From Hygrocybe punicea (taxonomy: Eukaryota; Basidiomycota; Agaricomycetes; Agaricales; Hygrophoraceae), in NCBI GenBank assembly GCA_963556145.1, contig OY744471.1:2597590-2661589 (forward strand): 64,000 nt of DNA, in the 5' to 3' direction. The notes below the pieces were generated by a model. It did not search any database. It was not told the origin of the DNA and saw nothing but the letters and a program-made list of their open reading frames with translations. The position numbers and the translations under genes were made by a program. Positions within the stretch are counted from its first letter, which is position 1; every line of letters begins with the position of its first letter. This document shows positions 44,748 to 56,029 of the stretch, piece by piece.

Positions 44748-45545
44748 CAAAGGCTCTGAGCATAAATAGCTAGTACTAGGTTTCTATTTCTACAGTGTCT
44801 GATATCATGGTCTGAAAGTTGTGTAAGGTCAGTCTCTCTGGAACAAGAGTTGCCTGTAATCATTCCATCATGATACCATACTTGTTTCTGTGGAGTAATA
44901 ATACGTGATGTGAAATGATATTGACCATGATATACAATGCCTCTAAGTTCTAATGTCTTTGTGTCAGTCTCTGAAACAAATTCTAGTCTATGACTGGTTT
45001 CAATGTTTTTGAATGGATACTCTAGAACAAGAATGTGTGGTGCTTCATTATAAAATACAAGTTGTTTCATTCTGCTGTTGCAATCAGGACATCTTCTATT
45101 GGTTTTCTGTGACAAGGTATCAATCCACTTCATGGTAGACTGTTTAATGGTGTCATCAGCATGTAACACATAGCCTAGTCTGTCATCAATGGGTTCTTCT
45201 GCAAAGTCACATTAAGAACATTCATGTTGAGAAGAGGCTACAATGTTATTGACTTTAAACAACTCCATAGCCAGATTTGCAACACTGATGCCCACAGTGC
45301 CTCTAGGAAAGTCTGTAGGATTCATGTTATGCAGTGTAGTTCTAAGGTGATCTCTTAGCTGTTCAAATGCCACATTTTTGTGCAACACCTGTGGAAAACC
45401 ATGAGACAATGTGGTCAAATGATCATTCATGCTTCTGAATACTGTGGACCACTCTGCATGATTGTCTTTCCACAGATTGAACAGAATGACCAACAATGAG
45501 TCATATGCACAGCTGTAGTCATTTCTATCCCAGATCAGTCCAGCT
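44748..45545 (-). pseudogene. Ubiquitin-specific-protease-like C-terminal domain (copy C)
   Basis: Minus-strand order: GLIWDRNDYSCAYDSLLVIL (about 45530-45475) resembles a Cys box, with the Cys inside NDYSCAYDS. DFPRGTVGISVANLAMELF, one TAA near 45211-45213, a zinc-ribbon-like CxxC (RRCPDCNSRMKQLVFYNE) and EAPHILVLEYPF follow. GIVYHGQYHFTSRI and VWYHDGM (about 44950-44860) resemble the His box. The frame closes at YAQSL, 44757. Such proteases remove ubiquitin; a protease fused to a Helitron helicase might protect or process the transposase, but that is inference. Only one stop interrupts it. Confidence 0.65.
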
Positions 45546-45705
45546 GGAGAGTTAATGACCTGTTGCTTGCTTGTGGATCCTTGGTTGACATGGTCTTTGG
45601 TGATCCGAGGCCTTTTAGCTACTGGTTCATTATTTGTGTCCAGTGAATGTTTTTGGGTTGAACCAATAGCAACTGAGCCTTTTGCTGGGACAAATGAAGT
45701 TGCAA

Positions 45706-47277
45706 TTACAGATTTTGCTTTGCATGTTTGTCAGGATTTTCACTCTGAAAATTTTGTACAGCTGCCAGATTTTGCTTTGCATGTTTGTCAGGATTTTCAC
45801 TCTGAAATTTCTGCACAGCTACTAGATGTTGTTTGTCATGTTTCTCTGGATTTTCACTCTGATATTTCTGCACAGCTGCTAGATGTTGTTTGGCATGCTT
45901 ATCAGGGTGTTCATTGTGAAATTTCTGCACGGCTGCTAGATTTCGTTGTGCATATTTGTCAGGATGTTGTGCTTTAAATTTATTGACTGCACTGGTATTT
46001 GAGGTTTTCTTGTGAATTGCAATTACTTCTTCATTAATAAATTCAAAGATTGATACAAATTCAGGACAGTTGGTGCACACATGATTCTGTATTGCAGTTT
46101 GAATTGATGCCTGATTCATTTTTGAGTGGACAAGAATGCTATGATGAGCTGCAATTACTTTCAAGTTGGCAATGGTCAACTTTGGAATCAACAATTCAAA
46201 TGGGTGATTTACAATTACAAGTGATTTTTCAGATGATGATTCCAATGAGAGTGCTTCACTTTTTGGCATGTAAGAGTGGAATTTATATTTAGCTGCATCC
46301 ATACTAGCATTGTCATTGGTTGAAGTAGGCATTAGTTCATGGAATGAGAATATATTTGCTTTGCCTCCACCAATGCATTCAATATCAAGGTTAGAATTAC
46401 AGGATATATTTTCAGACTTGAAAATGTCATATAATTTCGAAGTTTTATTGCAAATATAGTGACCAGCCATTTGAAAAGCTAGAAAATGATGCAGAACTAG
46501 GACAAACAGCAGTATGGCTCCATTTGCTAATATAGGTAGTTTGTTTACATATTTTAAATAAGCTCTGAAGTCATGTTTTCTGAACACATTCTGTTGAAGT
46601 TTCAACTTAATATACATGCACTTATTAGCAATGCTGGTTGTACAATGATACACAGAAAACAAATCAAACATGTTCAAGAAGATTCTGGCATATAGTTCAA
46701 ATAGAAAAATTGGATGAGCTGATTTACAACTAGAAAGAACAAATTCAGTGCTGTTGTGGATATTTGTGAATTTTTCAGGGTTTGGTGATGTGGAGGAAGA
46801 AGTGGACTGGAGACCAATATGATGAATTGGGATTAAATTTGGTAAATAAGGGGGATTTTCATACTTTTGCAAATTGTCTTTATAAAAATTCAAAGTAACT
46901 GGGCATAGAATGACATTGTGTATGACAGAGACAGTTGGTGTGACAGGGACATTTTGCATGACATTTGCAGGAGGCACAAGGCCAATCCCAATGACAGCAC
47001 ATTGTGCCCAAGACATTGCAATGATAAAAATCATAAGACATTGTGACATGGATGACATTTTTAACATTTTTGTGAACAGGTTTATAGTTTTTTTGAAAAT
47101 AAAAGCTACATAATAATATGGATATGTCAAATATATCTGGAGATGATCAATAAACAACATACCAATACAAATTCCAGCACAAAGAGCAGTAAAAATCGAA
47201 AAAATCCACAAAATTTCACATTTTAAGGCTATATATGGAAATATTATGTCAGCATGTGATCTTAAATGGTAAGACAT
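45706..47277 (-). pseudogene. Helitron A derivative, N-terminal region (copy C)
   Basis: A continuous 523-codon frame. Hydrophobic N-terminus (ILWIFSIFTALCAGICIGML), LQQNVFRKHDFRAYLKYV, ECIGGGKANIFSFHELMP, SAP-like LTIANLKVIAAHHSILVHSK with HVCTNCPEFVSIFEF, then about five 19-residue repeats. At 45706 the last repeat (KHAKQNL) is joined to the far C-terminal linker (VIATSFVPAKGSV) through a CTG microhomology, losing the DUF6570, replicase and helicase. It is the best-preserved N-terminus of the family and the reference for stops in Helitron A. No role is known for the truncated product. Confidence 0.6.
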
Positions 47278-47279
47278 TC

Positions 47280-48293
47280 ATACCTGAGCCAGAAATGAAC
47301 CACTGTAAACCTGTAGGTTGAGAAATGAGCTTATACAATCAAAAAAGGTGAAAAAATGTGAAATTTCCACATACTTTGAATGTTGACGGGGGTTCGCTGT
47401 CAAATGATAGATTATGTCAACCAATAATAATTTACACTAATAAAAGACATTACCAGTGGTCCATGAGACAAAACAGAGCCAGAGAAAAGAAAAAGCATGA
47501 AAATCCGAAGAATTTTCAACTTTTATGTCTATAAAAGGAAACATTATGTCAGCATTGGACCCTGAATGGTCTAGGCACATCACCTGATCCAGATCGCTGT
47601 TTTTCGGAGTCTGAATACAGAAAACTGAGCTTAAACAAGCCAAAAAGGTGAAAAAACATGAAATTTGTACATACTTTGAAAATTGCAAGGGAGATGGGCT
47701 GTAAAATGATATATTATGTTAACAAACAACAAGATATACAAATTGAAGACATTACCAATGGTCCAGGAAAGAAAACAGAGCCATAGGAAATAAAAAGCAC
47801 AAAAATCCGAAGAATTTTGCACTTTTATGTCTAAAAAAGGAAATCTTATGTCAGCATTGGACCCTGAATGGTCCGGGCACATCACCTGATCCAGAAAACA
47901 TTTTTTCGGAGTCTAAATATGAAAAACTGGGCTTAAACGAGCCAAAAAGGTCAAAAAACTCGGACTTTACGCACTAAATGGGGAAGGTAGTGGTTCAGGT
48001 TCAAGAAGCAAAAGCACAATAAGGTTCAAAGTCTGGGTTCAAATGGTGATCTGACTAATGATTACATAATCATGATTATGTAAGAAACTTGACCAAAACC
48101 AAAATTGAAATACAAAGTAATCTAACCATATTGGGTTTGTTTATTTGTATTTGTTTGTTATGTGGCCAAGTTGTAACATCACTTATAAATGTCTAGTGAT
48201 AATATTCATAAGAGAGCATATTATTTGTCTTTGTTTACATCTATTTGTATTTGTTTACTAAAGCTCAAATAGGACCACGAAGACCAAAACACA
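47280..48293 (-). repeat. 5' region of copy C with about 300-bp tandem repeats
   Basis: Inverted counterpart of 19205-20149. Units are marked by CACCTGATCCAGA (47581, 47881) and TACCTGAGCCAGA (47281). Homology to Helitron A ends near 48250. Confidence 0.7.
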
Positions 48294-48863
48294 TGATGAA
48301 ATGTGTATTAGTGTGTTATATAATTAGATTTGTTACATGCAATGAATGTTATGGTGATCAATATAAAATTTAGCAAACTTTATGTAAAATTGCCTTATAT
48401 GGTTAGACTGGTCACATGTAACTGTTACCATTGTGATCAGCAAACAATTTGGTATATAATATCAAAAATTACCTGATATGGTTAGATCGGTCACATGTGA
48501 CTGTCACACCTTGCCTGAAATGGTTATCTTAGTCAGCAGTTCAAATTTCAGCTGAGTCTGAGAAGAAATGAAGTCAGTATGAATATTTTGAATATAATTA
48601 GAAGGTAGTTTGTATTTTCTGAGACAACCCATATTTGGATGCTTATGTAAGCTTGTCCACACATGGCCCCAACTGCATCTTATTTTCCAGTATCAGAAGT
48701 AGAATCATATCTCTTGCCCAAAAAAATTCTGTCTATAGGCAATCAACTTTATTAATTAATCAATCAATTAATTAATTAATTAATTAATTAATTAATTACG
48801 AACCCTCACTGAACCAGGTCTGATAAAGAACGAGTCTTTTAATAAATTAAAAGAACTCGTAAC

Positions 48864-48947
48864 AGAAATGACTACAGCTGTGCATATGACTCATTGTTGG
48901 TGATTGTGTTCAATCTGTGGAAAGACAATCATGTGGAGTGGTCCACA
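48864..48947 (+). pseudogene. Helitron A fragment with protease-like Cys box
   Basis: 84 bases between two H elements encode RNDYSCAYDSLLVIVFNLWK and DNHVEWS. This continues GLIWD at 44290 and is followed after the next insertion by VFTKMNDHL. Confidence 0.85.
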
Positions 48948-50255
48948 GTTACGAGTTCTTTTAATTTATTAAAAGACTCGTTCTTTATCAGACCTGGTTC
49001 AGTGAAGGTTCGTAATTAATGTTTTTGCATCGCCTATAGAGCAATTTTTTTTGGGCAAGAGATATGATTCTACTTCTTATGCTGGAATGTAACATAAAAT
49101 CGGGGCCATGTTGGGAGTGGCTTACATAAGCATCCAAATATGGGATGTCTCACACAAGACAAATTACCTTCCAATTATATTCAAAATATTCATACTGCCT
49201 TCAGTTCTTATCAGAATTAGCTGAAAATTGAACTGCTGACTAATATAAACATTTCGGGCAAGGTGTGACAGTCACATGTGACCAGTCTAACCATATAGGG
49301 TACTTTTTGATATTATATACCAAATTTTTTGCTGATCGCAATGGTAATAGTCACATGTGACCAGTCTAACCATATATGGTAATTTGGCATAATATATGCT
49401 AAATCACATGCTCATCATATTCATTACACAAATGCAATGATATTCAAAATATTTATCCTGGCCTTAATTCTTATCAGATTCAGCTGAAAATTGAACTGCT
49501 GCCTAACATTATCATTTCGGGTCACATGTGACCACTCTAACCATATAAGGCAATTTCTGATATTGTATAGCAAATTTTTTGCTGATCGCAATGGTGATAG
49601 TCACATGTGACCAGTCTAACCATATAAGATAATTTTATACCATATATCCTAAATTTCGAGGTGATCACAGGAGTCATAGCCACGTGTGACTACCATTACT
49701 ATATATAGAAATATCAGCCATATAAGCAGAAATTAGTGTAACCCAGATGATATAATGATATTTTTACTTAAAACATATAATTCAATGTGATATCGCTGTA
49801 TATATTATATACTAATTATATATTTCAAGCAAAATCACTTATTGATGTTTGTAATAATCATACAAATAAATATTCAATAATAGAAACAAGACTTTGTTCA
49901 TGCCATATGCAACATTGGTCCACTCAAGCACAGCTGTCTTCATGTTATCATCTGTTGTGCAGCAAAGTTATGGAGAAGTAGGGTTTAGCAAATGTAAGTC
50001 AATTGTTATCATACTGTTTAAAGACAGTTGTATTTGACAGTTGATGTATTGTGTTGCTCTCTTTTTTGGCTGAGAATATTGCATCATGATGAAGCAAAGA
50101 AGACATGACAGTGGGAGAGGAGGTTGAGACATGCTATGCAGTTTTATTTTTTTTACTTTTTATATTGCTATGATGAGAGGTTGCTATGATGAAAGTGAGG
50201 ATAGGAAAAGAAGAACTCGTTCATGCCATGCGAAGCATTGGCCCTCTAAACAAGT
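48948..50255 (-). mobile_element. H element, complete, 1.3 kb, minus orientation
   Basis: Read in plus it begins GTTACGAGTTCTTTTAATTT and ends GGCCCTCTAAACAAGT. The host frame EWSTVF-TKMNDHL is recovered when it is removed; the paralogue reads CCACAGTATTCAG. It contains four or five GTCACATGTGAC palindromes. A 64-codon frame (49787-49981) recurs almost identically in the inverted copy at 52545-52739. This reflects recent copying rather than demonstrated coding. Confidence 0.8.
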
Positions 50256-50510
50256 ATTCACAAAGATGAATGATCATTTGAGCACATAATCTGGCTATGG
50301 AGTTGTTTAAAGTCAATGACATTGTAGCCTCTTCTCAACATGAATGTTCTCAATGTGACTTTGCAGAAGAACCCATTGATGACAGACTAGGCTATGTATT
50401 ACATGCTGATGACACCATTAAACAGTCTACCATGAATTGGATTGATACCTTGTCACAGAAAACCAATAGAAGATGTCCTGATTGCAACAGTGGAATGAAT
50501 CAACAAGGCA
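50256..50510 (+). pseudogene. Helitron A protease-like domain, remnant
   Basis: FTKMNDHL is joined, after an internal deletion of about 165 bases relative to copy C, to NLAMELFKVNDIVASSQHEC, DDRLGYVLHADDTIKQSTMN and RRCPDCNSGMN. After about 50510 the sequence no longer matches the domain (the His-box part is gone). Confidence 0.8.
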
Positions 50511-51107
50511 TCATTGTTCTCAAACACAACATGTCATCGTTCCTGGAAAAAAAGGTGGATCGCCACTTTTTCAAATAAGAAATCCAGACGGGTTTCACAA
50601 CCTTGGTAAGCAACAAAACACAAGAATCACGTTCCCAGTGTCCCATCCTACATTTATACCCAAAAGAATTCACCACAGAGTCGGAACCCCTAAACACATT
50701 GGCATGGCCATCCACACTTATACTCATCAAACCCCAATCACTCTCCCTGTCTTCCAATGTAACCTAGCCATTGGAGCCATCTTAATGACACACCAGTATG
50801 CAGCCTGTTTCATACATTTCCTTCTCTACTTAACCCACTGAATTTAAGTTGAATCCCAAAACCATGGCCTGTTACATAAGCACATATTCCAGTCCCTTGC
50901 TCACACTCCTATCACTGCCAATCTTACAAAGAATGAAGTTTCTCCCACCAATCTGGTGGCACATAAAAATGGAGCTCAAAGCGACATACATTAACTACCT
51001 CCTCACCAATATATCATGTCTAGTTGTTATCATAAATAAATTACATCCAAAATACCTATTAAAAAAAAAAGCAAGGTTGTGCCACCAAAGGTGGCCTTTT
51101 GCTCTAG
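50511..51107 (+). mobile_element. Possible Helitron 3' segment ending in hairpin + CTAG
   Basis: It ends GCAAGGTTGTGCCACCAAAGG, with the hairpin GCCACC-AAA-GGTGGC (51081-51095), then CTTTTGCT and CTAG|T (51104-51107). This matches the 3' terminus of Helitron B and could be the true 3' end of Helitron A, with the orientation agreeing with the genes. Alternatively it is a separate small Helitron inserted here. Its reading frames have no recognisable domain. Confidence 0.55.
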
Positions 51108-51686
51108 TATTTACTATAGTCTAATCATGCTCATTAGCTTCTGTTGAGAATAGTTGCTGAATAGTTGCGGATAGGATTAGTAATCCATATCATGTGACCC
51201 CAGAACTCAAACACACCTGTCTGATGAATAATGCTGAAGTTCAGCAGTTATTCTACTTACCACAAGAAACTTCTAGTAGATTTAGCTAGTAGTATAAAAG
51301 CCCTCTCAGAGAAAGGTAAATATAATTCAATTCCACATAAATATCTTAGCAGTCAACAACCACTGCACTATCATATATTCCAATAGCTTCGGAGTGACAC
51401 ACTTGTCCTCCCACTTTCAGTCAACTGCTGCTTGACTTGGAGCCCATGCACTCCCTTATCCTTTCCCCTTTTGGGACCTTTGACTGCTTGTCTCACTTCA
51501 CCCCTTTTCACCTTCATAAACACTTCTCGAGGTGGACTCCTATCCCTAGGAACCTCTCAGCCTCACCTTGAGTAAGCTGTTTTCTTATTTTTTCTCTTTC
51601 CCTCACCTATCATTTATTTATTTATTTTCAGTTGTCTTTCCCTTTCATGCTTTCTCCTCATCATACCTCCCATCAATAGTAATTTC
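51108..51686. other. Interval upstream of the retroelement
   Basis: No gene. A pyrimidine-rich stretch (51360-51660) precedes the retroelement frame and could include its leader. Confidence 0.35.
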
Positions 51687-52270
51687 ATGACTCATAATGA
51701 AGAATTTTCCAAGGTACCAACGCAAATGCAAGACTCATCTCATAACAGGGGAACCACTAGTTCCTCTACAGCAGAAGTTAGACACAACTGCACCCGTATT
51801 GTGCAGGAATACAGAAGTAGATCCAGAGACAGAATCTCAGCCATCCTCGACCTCATGCTCCTCCTGCCATTCAATCAAGAAGACGACTTTTCCTCCAGAG
51901 AGGCTTTTAGATTGTATTGCAGGATGCTCGACAATTTCAATAGGTTGCGATCTGAAGGCAAATCCCGAGCAGATGCCACAAACCCATTGGCTGGGTCTGA
52001 TGATGAGGACCAAGGGACTGAAAACAGAGATGCATGAACCAATCATGCCATCTCACTGAGATCCTCCAGCACATGGCCATTTCTCCACCACAAGGAAGTC
52101 TCTTGGATCGGCTAAACACATGATCAGTTTGGATGATGAAGGAGATGAAGAGAACACTCGCCCTCCAAAATGGAGGGTCAACATCTCTCTTCTTCTGTAG
52201 GTTGTCAGGCAATCAGTCTATCCTACAGAACTCCAAATTTCACTCCAAGAAGCGAGATTCTCCCTTGAAA

Positions 52271-53530
52271 ACTTGTTTAGTGGGCCAGTGCTTCGCATGG
52301 CATGAACGAGTTCTTCTTTTCCTCTCCTCACTTTCATCATAGCAACCTCTCATCATAACAATATAAAAAGTAAAAAAAATAAAACTGCATAGCATGTCTC
52401 AACCTCCTCTCCCACTGTCATGTCTTCTTTGCTTCATCATGATGCAATATTCTCCGCCAAAAAAGAGAGCAACACAATACATCAACTGTCAAATACAACT
52501 GTCTTTAAACAGTATGATAACAATTGACTTACATTTGCTAAACCCTACTTCTCCATAACTTTGCTGCACAACAGATGATAACATGAAGACAGCTGTGCTT
52601 GAGTGGACCAATGTTGCATATGGCATGAACAAAGTCTTGTTTTTATTATTGAATATTTATTTGTATGATTATTACAAACATCAATAAGTGATTTTGCTTG
52701 AAATATATAATTAGTATATAATATATACAGCGATATCACATTGAATTATATGTTTTAAGTAAAAATATCATTATATCATCTGGGTTACACTAATTTCTGC
52801 TTATATGGCTGATATTTCTATATATAGTAATGGTAGTCACACGTGGCTATGACTCCTGTGATCACCTCGAAATTTAGGATATATGGTATAAAATTATCTT
52901 ATATGGTTAGACTGGTCACATGTGACTATCACCATTGCGATCAGCAAAAAATTTGCTATACAATATCAGAAATTGCCTTATATGGTTAGAGTGGTCACAT
53001 GTGACCCGAAATGATAATGTTAGGCAGCAGTTCAATTTTCAGCTGAATCTGATAAGAATTAAGGCCAGGATAAATATTGTGAATATAATTGCATTTGTGT
53101 AATGAATATGATGAGCCGTATGTGATTTAGCATATATTATGCCAAATTACCATATATGGTTAGACTGGTCACATGTGACTGTCACACCTTGCCCGAAATG
53201 TTTATATTAGTCAGCAGTTCAATTTTCAGCTAATTCTGATAAGAACTGAAGGCAGTATGAATATTTTGAATATAATTGAAAGGTAATTTGTCTTGTGTGA
53301 GACATCCCATATTTGGATGCTTATGTAAGCCACTCCAAACATGGCCCTGATTTTATGTTACATTCCAGCATAAGAAGTAGAATCATATCTCTTGCCCAAA
53401 AAAAATTTCTCTATAGGCGATGCAAAAACATTAATGAATTAATTAATGAATTAATTAATTAATTACGAACCTTCACTGAACCAGGTCTGATAAAGAATGA
53501 GTCTTTTAATAAATTAAAAGAACTCGTAAC
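52271..53530 (+). mobile_element. H element, complete, 1.26 kb
   Basis: It begins ACTTGTTTAGTGGGCCAGTG and ends AAAAGAACTCGTAAC, cutting the retroelement between CCCTTGAAA and TACACAAGGG. Near-identical to 48948-50255 in inverse orientation, giving a pair of inverted elements 2.0 kb apart. Confidence 0.8.
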
Positions 53531-54044
53531 TACACAAGGGATGTCAAGTTCACCATCAACTCGATCCTCCACTCCCCCGATTGCCCAAAAATTCCCTGTT
53601 AGTGAGTGGACCAACCTCATCTCAGGCCAATTCATTGACCTCGACCATGTCATCTCCAAATTATTCTCCGTGTCAGAGGCCAAATGTCACGAGCACATCA
53701 GATCTCCCAATATCTCCTTTGGTAACACAGCAGCAGCAAGGGCCATCACATCTCACAGGGAATGGATCACGCCTGGGAACCCACCATCGAAGCCACTATC
53801 TACATCTTCCCACTGTGACACAGCGAGCTCTGGAAGTATGATAAATTGAGCCCTTGTGTACCCAAGAACGAACTTCACAACACTGCCATGAACAACACCA
53901 TTCGCCTACATCCGCATCTCTTTTGGATTGTCACTCCGATCAAAGTGAACATCCTTCAGTCCTACCTTTCCACACATCCCAATCAGCCATTCGTCCTCTC
54001 GGTATATCATGGCTTGCATGAAGGTTTCTGGCCTTGGGCGTAGA

Positions 54045-54835
54045 CTGATGACCCTTCATATCCTATCACTCACAATAACTAGATGGTACCCGAGCATTGC
54101 TGCGGTATTAGTTATTTTATTTTATCTTATTTTATTGTCAATTTATTTCGTGTTTGTGATTTTTATTTTATTGTATCTTATTTTATTGTAAATTTATTTC
54201 CCACAGGGTGAATTTATTTTATTTTATTTTATTTTATTCATTTTCAATTTATGTTCTGTTTTCCATCGATTTTTGTGTTCAAAGCGAAGAAACACCCATG
54301 GCGGCTACTAATAACAGTGTTACATGCTTTTTGTGCCACTGATGTTTGTTCGCTTCGCTCACAAACACCCGTAGCACCCGTCCTGCAGTATTACATGCTT
54401 TTGTGCCACTGATGTTTGTTCGCTTCGCTCACAAACACCTGTAGCACCCCGTTCTCCAGTGGCTGCTGTCTTGAATTTTATTTGAATTTTAACACACTTG
54501 TTTACATTGTTTTGAATTTATTTGCACATTTTGTACTTATCCAGGCTTGGCTTCGCCTCGCATGTTGCTCCAGGCTGCTGTCTTGAATTTTATTTGAATT
54601 TTAACACACTTGTTTAGATTATTTTGAATTTATTTGCACATTTTGTACTTATCCGGGCTTGGCTGCGCCTCGCGGTTATAGAAGGGGACAACGGTGGCTC
54701 GGCTGCGCCTCGCGTGGCAAAACGTGGCTTACGCACGCGAGGTGCAAAATAAGCGACAGCCGACAAAACGTGAGCAAACGCGAGCAAAACGCGAGCATAA
54801 CCGAGTACCCACGCCACTGACCCCCCTTCCTCCCC
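54045..54835. mobile_element. Repeat-rich insertion in the retroelement
   Basis: It holds a TTTTATTTTATT tract (54115-54245), two copies of CACTGATGTTTGTTCGCTTC (54340 and 54407), and two copies of a 117-bp unit with TTGAATTTTATTTGAATTTT and CTTATCC.GGCTTGGCT (from about 54467 and 54586). No terminal repeats were identified, and no gene. Confidence 0.5.
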
Positions 54836-55676
54836 TTCCTTTTAGATTCCTTCTGGCCTATCAAGGACCCTGAACATTGTGCCTTCCTGCTGGAGCAATG
54901 CGACACTGAAGTCACCCTGAGTCAATTTTCTCCCCCTTTTGGGAGAGAACCTCTTTCAGCCATGCACAGCATGCCCCTCAGTGTCGTTTTGAAACCCCAT
55001 TCAATGGCTTTGCATATGGTCATCGACCAGAGTGCAGAGCCTTTTGCGCAAAACTCCTTGATCCCTAAAGAGGACTGTTTTGTCCGTATGGACAACCTAC
55101 ACCACCTCGGTCATGCCCTTCGCCTCGTACATGCTCAACACCCTGGTCACAAGCTCATGGTTTTCAAGTCTGATATCTCCCGTGCATACCGTCTCATCCC
55201 AATGGCGCCCCTTTGGCAAATATGACAAATCATGACTTTTGATGGCAAACATTCTGTAAATCGTTGCAACCACTTCAGTAACAGAGCCGGTGGTTGCATT
55301 TTTGCTAGTTTTGCCTGCTTGGTAACCTGGATTGCGATTTACGTTCTGCTCTTGATCGACATCTTTATCTATATTGACGACAATTTCTCATGGGAATTTG
55401 CAGACAGCCTCACTTGGTATGATCCCTATCTAAAATTGACACTAACTAAGCAAGCCTGTCTTCTCCAACTATGGGATGAACTTGGGATACCCCACGCCGA
55501 AAGTAAACAAGAATGGGGGCCTGTCTTGTCCATCATTGGCTTCCTTGTCGACCCAAATGCGATGACAATCATGATGTCATTTAATTGCCATGTGGAACTC
55601 ATTGCTGCCATCCAGTGCTTTGCTTCCATAATGCAAACACAGCCATCTGGCACACATCCTCCCAAGTCTCATCTGC

Positions 55677-56009
55677 ATGACTGGCCTATCCAATGCATCT
55701 AATATGAACTGGATTCAAGAGCTTTTTCATGACCATCCCCTGCTTTCTACCAAGGATGCATGTGCATATTCCAAACTGGAGACAAAGGAGCGGCCAAAGC
55801 TCTATTGCAAACAATGCTGGGACCAACATATGGTGGCTGAAAGGGCTGTAGATGAGGCAGAGATGCGAGAAGGGCGGAGAAATCAGCCTCGCAACCCAGC
55901 TGAGATTCAGGACACTTGTATGTTGTACTCATCCCTTTCTGTGAATGGACATATCACCAATTTGCCAATAGTTTGGGCATATGATATCAATGATCAACGT
56001 GCTTGGTAG
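55677..56009 (+). pseudogene. hAT transposase N-terminal fragment
   Basis: A 110-codon frame with CKQCWDQHM (CxxC), preceded by KLETKERPKLY and followed by ERAVDEAEMREGRRNQ. It resembles the zinc-binding N-terminus of basidiomycete hAT transposases. No catalytic part follows. It overlaps the decayed end of the reverse transcriptase relic. Confidence 0.35.
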
Positions 56010-56029
56010 ATCCAAGGTCAGAAAGAGAC

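Larger units (their letters stand above)
44291..48863 (+). mobile_element. Composite H element carrying an inverted Helitron A derivative
   Basis: It starts ACTTGTTTAGTGGGCC and ends AAAAGAACTCGTAAC. It splits the Helitron A frame between GLIWD (44290) and RNDYSCAYDS (48864). The uninterrupted paralogue reads CTGGGATAGAAATG, so at most two bases (AC) are duplicated. 44291-44755 matches the 5' part, and 48294-48863 the 3' part, of the 1.3-kb elements. Between them lies a 3.5-kb minus-strand Helitron A copy lacking its replicase and helicase. Whether the H element captured it or it inserted later is open. Confidence 0.75.
51687..55702 (+). pseudogene. DIRS-like retroelement relic with reverse transcriptase
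   Basis: A gag-like frame (51687-52037) and the leading part of pol are followed, after an H insertion (52271-53530), by VSEWTNLISGQFIDLDHVIS, then TPIKVNILQSYLSTHPNQPF and GLHEGFWPWA (53935-54043). A second insertion (54045-54835) interrupts. Reverse transcriptase resumes at about 54845: LSQFSPPFGREPLSAM, KSDISRAYRLIPMAPLW (a stop TGA at 55223-55225), NRAGGCIFASFACLVTW, and the catalytic FIYIDDN (about 55370; YxDD box). LQLWDELGIPHAESKQEWG and IIGFLVDPNAMTI follow. It ends before any RNase H or recombinase. Assignment to DIRS rather than another class is by family resemblance only. Confidence 0.65.
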
